From UBA2336 sp036787955 (lineage in GTDB: Bacteria > Bacteroidota > Bacteroidia > Cytophagales > Cyclobacteriaceae): a stretch of 64,000 bases of DNA. The position numbers and the translations under genes are program-made. The stretch is from contig DAIQOI010000003.1 of the NCBI GenBank assembly GCA_036787955.1, positions 124,001 through 188,000 on the forward strand, in the 5' to 3' direction. Positions 9,361-18,680 of this stretch are shown piece by piece (positions within the stretch are counted from its first letter, which is position 1; each line of letters begins with the position of its first letter). The notes under the pieces are model-generated. The model was not told where the DNA came from, did not search any database, and worked only from the letters and a program-made list of their open reading frames with translations.

Positions 9361-10512
9361 GTGCAGTCTCTTGTCCGGCTTTTCAGTCAAGCATTCCACA
9401 CAGAACCCCTCCTTGTCCGTTCGCCCGGGCGCATCAACCTACTGGGTGAGCACACCGACTACAATGAGGGATTCGTGCTGCCCGCTGCCATCGACAAGTT
9501 TGCCTATGTGGCCGTTCAGAAAAGAGCAGACAACAGGGTAGTGCTGCTGGCTGCTGATCTGAATGAGCAGGTTGAAACAACTTTGGATGCCGTTAAACCG
9601 GTTAAACAAAGCTGGTGCAATTATATACTGGGAGTTACACAACAGTTTTTACTCAATAAATATCCATTGGGTGGGTATAACCTTGCCGTAAGCAGCAACA
9701 TACCGGTTGGTGCCGGCCTTTCATCGTCAGCAGCGCTTGCCTGTGCTACGGCCTATGCCCTTAATGAATTGTTTGAATGTGGTGTTGATAAGTTAACACT
9801 TGCAAAATTTGCCCAGGCTGCCGAGCATACTTTTGCAGGCGTACAATGCGGCATCATGGATCAGTTTGCCAGCTTATTTGGTCGGAAAAATCATGTTATT
9901 CTTCTGGACTGCCGTTCGATGGAATACGAATATGTTCCCCTTCATTTGAAGGCCCATGAACTGGTGCTCGTAGATTCTGGAGTTAAACATGCCCTGGCTT
10001 CATCGGCCTATAATCAAAGGCGAAAGGAATGCGAAGAAGGTGTGCGTATTATCAGTCGGCATTATGCTTCGGTAAAGAGCCTTCGGGATGTTGCTCCTGA
10101 ACAGGTTGATGAATGCCTTTCCGGGCACAGCCTCCTGCACAAGCGCTGCAAATATGTGGTTGAAGAGAATCAACGCGTAACCGGGGCTTGCCATGATCTG
10201 GTGCACGACCACATAGATGCTTTTGGCAAAAAGATGGTTCAAACACACCGCGGACTTCAGGTGTTGTATGAGGTGAGTTGTAGCGAACTGGACTTTTTGG
10301 TGGATAAGGCTATTAGCCTTCCCGGGGTTTCCGGTGCCCGCATGATGGGCGGAGGCTTTGGCGGGTGCACCCTGAACCTGCTATTTTCCGAATATGTTGA
10401 CCAGGTTATCGGTATGGTCGCATCAGCCTACAGCGAGAAGTACGGCAGGGTTCCGGCTGTTTACCGCGTTAAAACTGCTGATGGAACCACAATAGTGCCG
10501 TTGCCTGCATAA
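9361..10512 (+). CDS. galK: galactokinase
   Basis: A 383-aa GHMP-family kinase that phosphorylates alpha-D-galactose to galactose-1-phosphate in the Leloir pathway. All three signatures are present: the galactokinase motif GRINLLGEHTDYN (residues 23-35), the ATP-binding loop PVGAGLSSSAAL (about 111-122) and the C-terminal motif MMGGGFGGCT (about 329-338). The start is GTG at 9361; the frame is closed by TAA at 9337-9339 and no ATG precedes the first signature, so GTG is forced. No other Leloir genes (galT, galE, galM) are adjacent. The gene lies 35 bp after tRNA-Ser, so readthrough from the tRNA promoter is possible. Length is normal for the family. Confidence 0.95.
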   Translation: MQSLVRLFSQAFHTEPLLVRSPGRINLLGEHTDYNEGFVLPAAIDKFAYVAVQKRADNRVVLLAADLNEQVETTLDAVKPVKQSWCNYILGVTQQFLLNKYPLGGYNLAVSSNIPVGAGLSSSAALACATAYALNELFECGVDKLTLAKFAQAAEHTFAGVQCGIMDQFASLFGRKNHVILLDCRSMEYEYVPLHLKAHELVLVDSGVKHALASSAYNQRRKECEEGVRIISRHYASVKSLRDVAPEQVDECLSGHSLLHKRCKYVVEENQRVTGACHDLVHDHIDAFGKKMVQTHRGLQVLYEVSCSELDFLVDKAISLPGVSGARMMGGGFGGCTLNLLFSEYVDQVIGMVASAYSEKYGRVPAVYRVKTADGTTIVPLPA

Positions 10513-10596
10513 GCCGGTAGCATGGATGCACGCAAAATTTAACGGGCTTGCATATTGGCATCAAAACTGCATATTTATGGCTAAAACATATTTTTT

Positions 10597-11457
10597 ATGC
10601 GGGCTTTATTTGTGTGTATAAGCTTAGGAATTGCCGGCTGTGTGTGGGCCCAGAAAAAAGATACACCTTACTTTAAGGTGGGCGATATCCGTTATTCTGA
10701 AAAAAGTAAGCATCCCAATCATACTTCGCTCGATGTGTATATGCCCCGCAAGGGCAGCAACTCGCCAGTGATAGTATGGGTGCACGGAGGCGTATGGTCG
10801 TTTGGCGATAAAAGTGATGTGGAAAGCAAACCTGATTTTTTTACATCCAACGGCTATGTTTTTGTTTCGGTCAATCACCGCTTGTCTCCCGAGGCTCGCT
10901 TTCCTGAGCATGCCCGCGATGTGGCCGATGCAGTGGCCTGGGTAACCAGAAACATTGTGCATTACAGTGGCGATCCTTCCCGGATTTTCCTGATAGGCTA
11001 TGCTTCAGGCGCACATCTGGCAACCTTTGTAACCATCAACGATTACCTGCTCAAAGAGGCCGGCGTTCCTGTGAAGTCCATTCTTGGAGTGGTGCTGTTG
11101 GATGGCACCGGATTGGATATTCCGGTCATCATGGCCGATGCAGGCAACAAAGCGCGCGACTGGTGCATATCAACATTCGGGAGCACCGAACAGGACTGGA
11201 TCGATGCCTCACCTGTTTCATATATCAGAAGCGGTATTTCAGCGCCACCCTTTCTTATTTTGTATTCCGGTGTAAAAAGTCCGGTAGAAAAGGAAGCACT
11301 GTCCTTGTCGCGCAAGCTCAGTGATGCCGGTTTGAGAAACAAAATCATTAATTACACCAAGAAAAGTACGCTTTCTCTGAATAAGGAACTGGGTCGTGAA
11401 GGCGATGTGGTGGGGCAGGATGTTCTTGCTTTTCTTTACGAGTGTCTGCGCAACTAA
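10597..11457 (+). CDS. exported alpha/beta-hydrolase-fold protein, catalytic residues apparently lost
   Basis: A 286-aa protein of the esterase/lipase (BD-FAE-like) branch of alpha/beta hydrolases, with a signal peptide ending around VWA18 (an alternative lipobox IAGC15 cannot be excluded). The oxyanion motif HGG (residues 63-65) is kept. The nucleophile elbow, normally GHSAGAH, reads GYASGAH (134-140), so alanine sits at the serine position (codon gct). The segment where the acid is expected reads YSGVKSPV (223-230), with no Asp, and the usual H-x-x-I-N-x-x-L-G region reads TLSLNKELG (258-266), with Thr in place of His. This suggests a pseudoenzyme or binding protein, unless Ser137 is used. 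Its 3' end overlaps the convergent tesA-like gene by 4 bp. Confidence 0.75.
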   Translation: MRALFVCISLGIAGCVWAQKKDTPYFKVGDIRYSEKSKHPNHTSLDVYMPRKGSNSPVIVWVHGGVWSFGDKSDVESKPDFFTSNGYVFVSVNHRLSPEARFPEHARDVADAVAWVTRNIVHYSGDPSRIFLIGYASGAHLATFVTINDYLLKEAGVPVKSILGVVLLDGTGLDIPVIMADAGNKARDWCISTFGSTEQDWIDASPVSYIRSGISAPPFLILYSGVKSPVEKEALSLSRKLSDAGLRNKIINYTKKSTLSLNKELGREGDVVGQDVLAFLYECLRN

Positions 11458-12101
11458 TGCAGTAAGGGTTCCAGGTATTGTAATACTGTCTGCGCCACAA
11501 TCCGGTGGCCTGCAGCATTGGGATGAATGCCATCCGGAAGGTTAAGGTGGGGGTGACCGGCCACGCCCTCAAGCAGAAAAGGTATAAGCACGGCCTGGTT
11601 TTTTTGAGCGAGGTCTTTAAAAAGCTGTTGAAACTTTTCACTGTACTCCGGTCCCATGTTGGGCGGCACCATCATGCCGGCAATCACGATCTTTATTTTC
11701 GGATTTTTTGCCCGCGCCTTGTTAATAATGCCCTGAAGGTTGAGGCGGGTCTGTTCCAGCGGAAGGCCCCTAAGGCCGTCATTGGCCCCAAGCTCCAGCA
11801 CAAGGATATCTACCGGTTGGCGCAGCATCCAGTCAATGCGTGTAAGCCCGCCTGCTGAGGTTTCACCGCTCAGCCCACCGTTGATAACCTTCACGGCCTT
11901 GCCTTTCTGTTGCAGCAGTTCAGCAGCGATGGCCGGAAAAGCCTCATCAGGCGAAAGCCCGTAACCGGCCGTCAGGCTGTTGCCAAAGAAGAGAATATTT
12001 TTCTGTGCGCTTACCATGCCGGTCAACAGCACCAAAACTGTAATTGTAATTGCCGGTTGAAACATGTAAATCCGCATCATACTCCGAAACAATTTTACCA
12101 T
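11454..12101 (-). CDS. tesA: GDSL/SGNH arylesterase, TesA-like
   Basis: A 215-aa SGNH hydrolase related to E. coli TesA (thioesterase I / lysophospholipase L1), acting on acyl esters or thioesters, probably in the periplasm: residues ~10-32 form a signal peptide ending in VSAQ. The SGNH blocks are visible: block I GNSLTAGYG (Asn replaces Asp of GDSL, as in many TesA relatives), block II with GLSGETSAGG, block III LGANDGLRG and block V DGIHPNAAGH with the catalytic Asp-x-x-His. It diverges from the ABC ATPase gene 34 bp away. The tesA / ybbA-ybbP arrangement is the same as in proteobacteria, which supports the assignment. Several starts are possible within the first 13 residues. Confidence 0.85.
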   Translation of the reverse strand: MVKLFRSMMRIYMFQPAITITVLVLLTGMVSAQKNILFFGNSLTAGYGLSPDEAFPAIAAELLQQKGKAVKVINGGLSGETSAGGLTRIDWMLRQPVDILVLELGANDGLRGLPLEQTRLNLQGIINKARAKNPKIKIVIAGMMVPPNMGPEYSEKFQQLFKDLAQKNQAVLIPFLLEGVAGHPHLNLPDGIHPNAAGHRIVAQTVLQYLEPLLH

Positions 12102-12135
12102 ATTCCGGCTTTATTACAGCATAACTATCAAAATC

Positions 12136-12822
12136 ATGCCGGCTACTGTCCTTGAGCTTCAAGGTGTAACGAAGACATTCACAACCACCACGCATGCATT
12201 AACCGTTTTACATGATATATCTTTTGCAGTGTCAGAGGGAACAACCCTGGCGCTAGTTGGTCCGTCTGGCAGCGGTAAAACCACTTTGCTGGGGCTTTGT
12301 GCCGGGCTCGACCTTCCTTCTTCGGGAACTGTAACGCTGGTTGGGCACAGCTTGGGCAAGCTTTCCGAAGACGATCGTGCCGCCTTGCGGAACCAGTATA
12401 TCGGATTTGTTTTTCAGAATTTTCAGTTGCTCAGCTCACTCACGGCACTGGAAAATGTGATGGTACCTTTGGAATTGCGCGGTGAACGAAGGGCAGCGCA
12501 ACGTGCGAAAGAATTACTGGACCGGGTAGGTTTGGGCAGCAGGCTTCATCACTACCCGTCACAGCTTTCGGGAGGCGAACAGCAGCGTGTGGCTGTGGCG
12601 CGGGCCTTCATCAGCCAGCCTAAAATCCTTTTTGCCGATGAACCCACCGGCAATCTGGACGAAGAAAATGCTGCGCATTTATCCGACCTGCTTTTCAGCC
12701 TGAACCGGGAGCATGGCACAACACTCATTCTGGTAACGCATAATGCTGAGCTGGCAGCAAAAACCGGAAGGATAATACAGCTGCGAGGTGGAAGAATTAT
12801 GGCCGACACCCCGTCCACATGA
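12136..12822 (+). CDS. ybbA: ABC transporter ATP-binding protein, YbbA/LolD family
   Basis: A 228-aa ATPase of the MacB/LolD/YbbA class. Walker A GPSGSGKTT, the Q-loop region (FVFQNFQLL), signature LSGGEQQRVA and Walker B ILFADEPTGNLD are all intact, followed by the H-loop (LVTHN). It overlaps the permease gene by 4 bp (ATGA), so the two products should form one transporter. With tesA divergent on the other side, this matches the conserved ybbA-ybbP-tesA neighbourhood, whose role is suspected to be in lipid or envelope handling. The transported substrate is not established. Confidence 0.9.
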   Translation: MPATVLELQGVTKTFTTTTHALTVLHDISFAVSEGTTLALVGPSGSGKTTLLGLCAGLDLPSSGTVTLVGHSLGKLSEDDRAALRNQYIGFVFQNFQLLSSLTALENVMVPLELRGERRAAQRAKELLDRVGLGSRLHHYPSQLSGGEQQRVAVARAFISQPKILFADEPTGNLDEENAAHLSDLLFSLNREHGTTLILVTHNAELAAKTGRIIQLRGGRIMADTPST

Positions 12823-15383
12823 ATAAAAGCCGGATGAAACGGACGTTTAAACAACTGCGCAATCCCTATTGGATTGTACGCATGGCCTGGCGAGACGGGC
12901 GCGGGCAAAAGGTCAGGCTGATGCTGATGCTTGCTGCGCTGGTGGCCGGTGTTGCCTCTATGGTGTTATTGGATCTGCTGAACAGCGGGCTGCAGCGCGA
13001 AATCAATAACAACGCCCGTGAACTGCTGGGAGCGGATATGGTGGTCAATGCTTCGCGTTTGCCCGAGCCTGGGTTGCAAAAAATTTTCGACAGCCTGCCT
13101 TATCCCAGAGCGCAGGAAGCCGCCATGGCTTCGATGGTGATGTTTTTGCGCGATGGGTCGGTGCGGCTCATCAGGCTGGTGGCTTATAGCGATGAATTTC
13201 CTTTTTACGGAAAGATAGAAACCCGCCCGGAAAATGCCCGAGAAGCATTGCACATAAGTGGCAACGCGCTGCTGGATGAGTCGCTGGCCAGCCAGTATGA
13301 AGTGAGTTTAGGGGATTCGATCAGGTTGAGTCAGGCAACTTTCCGCATAGCCGGTGTGGTTAGCAGGTTGCCTGGCGGAGGTGGTATTCTATCCACGTTT
13401 ACGCCTTCTGTTTATATTTCCATCCGTGATTTGGAGGCCACCAGGCTGGTTCAGTTCGGAAGCCGGGTAGATTATCGCATCTATTTTAAAACAGAGGATG
13501 AAAAGGATGCTGAAAAACTGAAAACTTTTCTTGAGCCACTTGTCCGGAAATACGGTCATGGCTTTGACGATGTGGCTGAACGCAGGCGCGAACTGGGCCG
13601 TGCTTTTGAGTCGGTGTACCGGTTTTTTTCTTTGCTGGCATTTGCTGCGCTCGTTTTAGGAGGTATTGGCATCGCTGCTTCAGTGCAGTTGTATGCTGCT
13701 GAAAAGCGCCAGGATGTGGCCATGTTGCGGTGCCTGGGTGTACCGGGAACAAGTGCATTTTTTATTTACTTCACCCAGCTCATGCTGCTGGGCTTGTTGG
13801 GAAGTTTCACGGGAGTATTGTTGGGCTTGTTGTTGTACCGGTTTACACCTGTGGCTATCGGTAACCTCTTACCTATACAACTAAATTTAGTCATTTCATG
13901 GAATGTCGTGGCCAAAGGGTTTGTGCTGGGAATGCTGCTCTCGGCCATATTCTCGGCCTGGCCACTGATGTCTGTACGGTTTGTGCCTCCGCTGGCAGCT
14001 CTTCGTGCCGACTTCACTCCTGCGGCAGTGCGGTCGAAAGCGCGGATTGCGGTTCAGATGGCTGCCATTTTTTTTCCCTTTGTCATGGTGTGGACCCAGA
14101 CTCGCCATGCCGTAACGGCACTTGCCTTTACTGCTGGCCTGGCCGTAGTTCTGCTCGTGCTGGCGTTGCTGGCGCAGTTGCTGCTTATGGCGGCTAAAAA
14201 ATACTTTCCACGCCGTGCTCCGTTTATGTGGCGCCACGCATTCTGTGGATTGTTCCGCCCGAATAACCGCACGCGTTTGCTTACGGTTACATTGGGGCTA
14301 AGTACATTTTTATTGTGCACCCTCAATGTGGTGGAGGAGAGTTTACTGAGCCAGGTAGAGTTTACGGGCAGTGCCAATCAGTCGAATACCGTGTTATTCG
14401 ACATTCAGCCGCATCAGAAAGAGGAACTGGTGAAGTTGCTGCATGCGAATAACCTGCCGGTTCAGCAGATGGTACCGATTGTTACATGTCGCCTGGCAGA
14501 ACTGAAGGGAAGGCCTGTTGCCGACTGGCAGAGAGACACCACCGACCATATTCCCAACTGGGCGCTGCTGCGCGAATACCGCGTTACTTATCGCGATTCC
14601 CTGCATCGTTCTGAGGACCTGCTCAGGGGAGTGCTGCATCATTACCGGCCAGGAGCCAGGGATTCTGTGTGGGTAACCATTTCGGAAGGGATGACCGAAA
14701 CACTGGATGTAGATGTGAACGATTCCCTGGTGTTCGATGTGCAGGGGGTGCGGGTTAAAGTACGCATCAGCGGCATCCGGAAAGTAGAATGGCAAAAAGA
14801 TCCGCCCAACTTTATCTTTGTTTTTCCCGCGGGGGTGTTAAACGAGGCTCCGCAGATTTATGTGGCATCTACGCGTATTGATGAACCGGCTGTGGCCAGT
14901 CGCTTTCAGCAACAACTTGTTGCTTCGTTTCCCAATGTCTCATTGATTGATCTCAGGCTGGTGCTCAGTACGGTGAAAGAATTTTTTGATAAAGTGGGCA
15001 GTATAGTGCGTATATTGGCTTTGTTCAGCCTGGCTGCTGGTGTGGTGGTACTTGCAGGCATGGTACTTGCCACACGATTTGTACGGCAGCGCGAATATGC
15101 CTTGATGCGGACGCTGGGTGCGTCTTCCCGATTTATTGCGGGTATTACGCTTATTGAATACGGATATGTAGGAATATTTTCCGTTGCTGCGGGGGCTGGC
15201 CTTTCGCTGGCTGCAGGCTATGCACTAGCCGTGTTGTTTTTTGATTTTCAGTTTTCTTTCCGGTTGGCCGAACTGGTTACCGTGGCCAGCTCGGTGGTAT
15301 TGCTTACAGTGGCAGTGGGATGGTTCAACTCGCGCGGTGTGCGCAGCACGCCCCCCTTGGAAGTGCTGCGAAAAGAACATTAG
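12819..15383 (+). CDS. ybbP: ABC transporter permease, YbbP-like double FtsX protein
   Basis: An 854-aa membrane protein with two FtsX units. Helices are visible near residues 30-50, 270-295, 320-350, 365-390, 415-435 and 445-470 and again near the C-terminus (~735-760, 780-810, 820-845), with two large extracytoplasmic domains (~55-260 and ~520-715). Coupling segments such as DVAMLRCLG and YALMRTLGAS follow the FtsX pattern. Length is close to E. coli YbbP (about 800 aa). The start at 12819 overlaps the ATPase stop; a second ATG 15 bp on is possible. It is the partner of the adjacent YbbA-like ATPase. Confidence 0.88.
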   Translation: MNKSRMKRTFKQLRNPYWIVRMAWRDGRGQKVRLMLMLAALVAGVASMVLLDLLNSGLQREINNNARELLGADMVVNASRLPEPGLQKIFDSLPYPRAQEAAMASMVMFLRDGSVRLIRLVAYSDEFPFYGKIETRPENAREALHISGNALLDESLASQYEVSLGDSIRLSQATFRIAGVVSRLPGGGGILSTFTPSVYISIRDLEATRLVQFGSRVDYRIYFKTEDEKDAEKLKTFLEPLVRKYGHGFDDVAERRRELGRAFESVYRFFSLLAFAALVLGGIGIAASVQLYAAEKRQDVAMLRCLGVPGTSAFFIYFTQLMLLGLLGSFTGVLLGLLLYRFTPVAIGNLLPIQLNLVISWNVVAKGFVLGMLLSAIFSAWPLMSVRFVPPLAALRADFTPAAVRSKARIAVQMAAIFFPFVMVWTQTRHAVTALAFTAGLAVVLLVLALLAQLLLMAAKKYFPRRAPFMWRHAFCGLFRPNNRTRLLTVTLGLSTFLLCTLNVVEESLLSQVEFTGSANQSNTVLFDIQPHQKEELVKLLHANNLPVQQMVPIVTCRLAELKGRPVADWQRDTTDHIPNWALLREYRVTYRDSLHRSEDLLRGVLHHYRPGARDSVWVTISEGMTETLDVDVNDSLVFDVQGVRVKVRISGIRKVEWQKDPPNFIFVFPAGVLNEAPQIYVASTRIDEPAVASRFQQQLVASFPNVSLIDLRLVLSTVKEFFDKVGSIVRILALFSLAAGVVVLAGMVLATRFVRQREYALMRTLGASSRFIAGITLIEYGYVGIFSVAAGAGLSLAAGYALAVLFFDFQFSFRLAELVTVASSVVLLTVAVGWFNSRGVRSTPPLEVLRKEH

Positions 15384-15400
15384 TTCAACTGGTTATTGAC

Positions 15401-18400
15401 ATGAAGAAAGTTGTACTGCTGGGTTTACTGGGCAGCCTCTGGGTGATAAGCGGGGTCAGGGCACAATTGTATTACCGTTTTATTGAAAATGCCGGACAGT
15501 GGCCTGCCGAAGTGCGTTATGCCGGGCGCATACCCGGGGGTAATTTGTATGTTACATCAAACCGGCTTCAGTTTATTTTGTATGCCGATGCCCACAAACA
15601 CCTGCACGCAGAAACCGACCTGGTGCATGAAGAATCTTCAGGCCGCACGGCACTTTCGGGAAACACGGTTTCAGCTCATTGCCTCTTCATTGAATTTCCG
15701 GGCGGAGAAGCGAAAGGTATAAGCGGTGTTAGTCGTACGAAAGAACGTTATCATTTTTATCAGGGTAATGATCCGCAGCGATGGCGCAGTAATGTCTCGG
15801 CTTTTCACAGTTTATATTATCATGAAATGTATCCGGGGGTGGACGTTCGGGTTACATCAGTTGGAGAACATCTGAAATACGATTTTCTGGTGGCACCCGG
15901 GGCTGATGCATCGGTTATCCGGATGAAATATACGGGTGCCGATAAAATTGAAGAAGAAAACGGCAACCTGATCATTGCTACGTCTGTGGGAAAGCTGGTT
16001 GAAAAAAAGCCTTACGCCTACCAGACTGTTGGTGGCAAAATCGTTGAGGTGCCCTGTTATTACCGGCTTTCGCAAAACGAAGTAACCTTCGTTTTTCCGG
16101 AAGGGTATGACAGTTGCTATGAACTGGTAGTTGACCCGTTGTTAATCTTTTCAACGTTTTCAGGATCAACAGCCGACAACTGGGGCAGTACTGCTACGCC
16201 GGGCGAACGCGGCACGTTGTACTCATCAGGCATTGTACGCTATGCCCTGGGTGGTGAATTTCCGGCCACACCAGGCGCGTTTCAGATGACGTACGGTGGT
16301 AGTTACGATGTAGCGCTGCTGAAATATGATTCCACCGGTTCGCAGTTGCTGTATGCGAGTTTTCTGGGTGGATCCAGCAATGAAACGCCACACAGCCTGG
16401 TTAAAGATTACAACGATGATTTGCTGGTATTAGGTACCACCAGCTCGGCTAACTTTCCGGTAACTGCAGGCGCTTATCAAACTGCTTTTCTGGGCGGACC
16501 TTTTGTCTTTTCCGATGTCATTGAGCGATATCCGTTTGGTTCAGATATTTTCATTGCACGCATCAGTGCCGATGGGGCACAGCTGAAAGCCTGCACATTT
16601 CTTGGCGGGACAGCGAATGACGGGCTGAATGCGTGGCCCGGGCCATTGACCCGAAATTACGGAGATGAAATGCGTGGCGATATCATTACCGACTCACTGG
16701 GTAATGTGTACATCAGTTCAGTTACCGCTTCAGCCGACTTTCCCGCTGTGGCTGGTTTGAACCGTTCGTTTGGTGGTTTAACAGATGCTCTGGTAGTTAA
16801 AATGACACCCAACCTGGACAATATCGTATGGTCTTCCCTGCTGGGTGGTTCAGGTTTTGATGCTGCGTATTCATTAAAATTTGATTCGCTCATGAACCTG
16901 GTTGTGGGTGGTGGAACCACCAGCCCCGATTTTCCCACAACCAATAATGCCTATCAGCAAAACTATGCGGGCGATACAGACGGTTGGATAGCCAAGATTT
17001 CTGCCACGGGCGACTCGCTCATGCTGGCCACCTATTCCGGCACGAATGCCTATGATCAGATTTATTTTCTTGACCTGAACAGGAACGATGAGGTGTTCGT
17101 GTTTGGTCAAACCACCGGGAACATTCCCGTAACACCGGGTGTGTATAGCAATTCCAACAGCGGCCAGTTTATCCAGCGTTTCAGTGCGGATTTGTCATCC
17201 CTGATTTTTTCTACCTGTTTCGGTTCGGGAATAGGTATTCCCAACATTTCGCCCACGGCTTTCATGGTCAATGACTGCAATAATTTGTATGCGGCAGGAT
17301 GGGGAGGATTCATTAATTACCTGCGCGGATACTGGCCTTCATCCGGCAACACAACGGGCATGCCGGTAACCGATGATGCCTTTCAGAAAACCACACATGG
17401 TTCTGATTTTTATTTTATGGTGCTTACCGAGAACGCCAGCGAGTTGCTCTATGCCACGTTTCTTGGCGGGCCGCAGACTTCCGTTCATGTGGATGGAGGT
17501 ACCAGCCGGTTTGATAAATCAGGAATTGTTTACCATGCTGTTTGTGCAGGATGCTTCGGAGGTTTTGATGATTTCCCCACCACGCCGGGTGCCTGGTCCA
17601 ATACCAACAACAGCCTGAATTGCAATAATGCTGCTTTTAAATTCGATCTGTCAACCCTTCGCGCGAGGCTTCGTGCCAACACAGTTGATTTTTCCATGCC
17701 GGGCATTACACAATTGTGCATTCCCGACACCCTGCGGGTAGAAAACCTCAGCATCGGAGGTGAATACTATCAATGGGACTTGGGCGATGGTACACAACTG
17801 GTGCGCAACAACAAAGAATCTATCCTGCACCAGTATCAGGAAGAGGGCGTCTATACCATTAAACTAAAGGCCATTGATCTGAATACCTGCCAGGCAGTGG
17901 ACTCTGCCCAAATCGCTGTACATATTTTCAAGAACGATGCATTCGTGCAGGATGACGACAATATGTGCACCGGCAGTACCTACCAACTGCAGGCCGGTGG
18001 CGGTACGTCTTACCATTGGACCAGTGCAGACAGTTCGTTCCAGTCAACCCTGGCCGAGCCGGTTGTAGCACCGGTTGATACGACCAAATACTATGTTACC
18101 ATCATTGACAACGATGGATGTGTGCTGCGCGACAGTGTAACGATTCGCGTTATTCCGGGCATTGACCTGCGGCTGCGCCACGAATTTATAAACGACTGTT
18201 TTTCAAGACCCCTGTTGTATCTGAGCAATGAAACAGATGCCCAACCTGATGAAAGTTTCTTTTTCGATTTTGGCGATGGCTTTACTTCTGGCTTGCCTGA
18301 AGTTGTTCATCAGTATCAGAATGATGGGTATTATTCTGTTAAACTGATTGGGGTGAAGGCTGGCTGTGCATACGAAACCCGGCTTTACCTTCCCATTTTC

Positions 18401-18673
18401 ACCATTAAAGTACCCAATGTGTTTACACCGGAAGGTTCTCCGGGATTTAACGATACCTTTACCATTCAGTACGGTTCAGAAGGGATTGCACCACACGATT
18501 TGAATATTCCGGTATCGCTGAGGGTGTTCAATCGCTGGGGTAGCAAAGTATATGAGTCGAATGATTACCGCAATAACTGGTCGGCCCAGGGGCTTGAAGG
18601 GGGTATCTATTTTTACGAGATAAGAATAGGGCTGTCCAACACCTGCAAAGGATGGGTGCAGGTTATCAAATAA
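15401..18673 (+). CDS. secreted SBBP-repeat protein with PKD domains and T9SS type B (gliding-motility) C-terminal domain
   Basis: A 1090-aa exported protein. The start is placed at the ATG at 15401, which gives a clean signal peptide (MKKVVLLGLLGSLWVISGVRAQ); longer versions would run back into the permease gene. Residues ~25-230 contain a FIENAGQWP domain (DUF7948-like), followed by several SBBP beta-propeller blades with the pattern D-x-x-x-x-K-x-x-x-x-G-x-x-L-x-x-x-T-F/Y-L-G-G. Two PKD-like domains follow (WDLGDGTQ and FDFGDGFT), and the last ~90 residues (PNVFTPEGSPGFND ... FNRWGSKVYE) form the CHU_C domain that targets proteins to T9SS. Likely a cell-surface adhesin or scaffold. It begins 17 bp after the permease gene and may be co-transcribed. 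Confidence 0.88.
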   Translation: MKKVVLLGLLGSLWVISGVRAQLYYRFIENAGQWPAEVRYAGRIPGGNLYVTSNRLQFILYADAHKHLHAETDLVHEESSGRTALSGNTVSAHCLFIEFPGGEAKGISGVSRTKERYHFYQGNDPQRWRSNVSAFHSLYYHEMYPGVDVRVTSVGEHLKYDFLVAPGADASVIRMKYTGADKIEEENGNLIIATSVGKLVEKKPYAYQTVGGKIVEVPCYYRLSQNEVTFVFPEGYDSCYELVVDPLLIFSTFSGSTADNWGSTATPGERGTLYSSGIVRYALGGEFPATPGAFQMTYGGSYDVALLKYDSTGSQLLYASFLGGSSNETPHSLVKDYNDDLLVLGTTSSANFPVTAGAYQTAFLGGPFVFSDVIERYPFGSDIFIARISADGAQLKACTFLGGTANDGLNAWPGPLTRNYGDEMRGDIITDSLGNVYISSVTASADFPAVAGLNRSFGGLTDALVVKMTPNLDNIVWSSLLGGSGFDAAYSLKFDSLMNLVVGGGTTSPDFPTTNNAYQQNYAGDTDGWIAKISATGDSLMLATYSGTNAYDQIYFLDLNRNDEVFVFGQTTGNIPVTPGVYSNSNSGQFIQRFSADLSSLIFSTCFGSGIGIPNISPTAFMVNDCNNLYAAGWGGFINYLRGYWPSSGNTTGMPVTDDAFQKTTHGSDFYFMVLTENASELLYATFLGGPQTSVHVDGGTSRFDKSGIVYHAVCAGCFGGFDDFPTTPGAWSNTNNSLNCNNAAFKFDLSTLRARLRANTVDFSMPGITQLCIPDTLRVENLSIGGEYYQWDLGDGTQLVRNNKESILHQYQEEGVYTIKLKAIDLNTCQAVDSAQIAVHIFKNDAFVQDDDNMCTGSTYQLQAGGGTSYHWTSADSSFQSTLAEPVVAPVDTTKYYVTIIDNDGCVLRDSVTIRVIPGIDLRLRHEFINDCFSRPLLYLSNETDAQPDESFFFDFGDGFTSGLPEVVHQYQNDGYYSVKLIGVKAGCAYETRLYLPIFTIKVPNVFTPEGSPGFNDTFTIQYGSEGIAPHDLNIPVSLRVFNRWGSKVYESNDYRNNWSAQGLEGGIYFYEIRIGLSNTCKGWVQVIK

Positions 18674-18680
18674 AAGCAGG

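Noticed and set aside
15384..15400. Start of the SBBP-repeat protein at 15320
   Set aside because: Would overlap the permease gene by 64 bp and destroy the signal peptide that begins at 15401.
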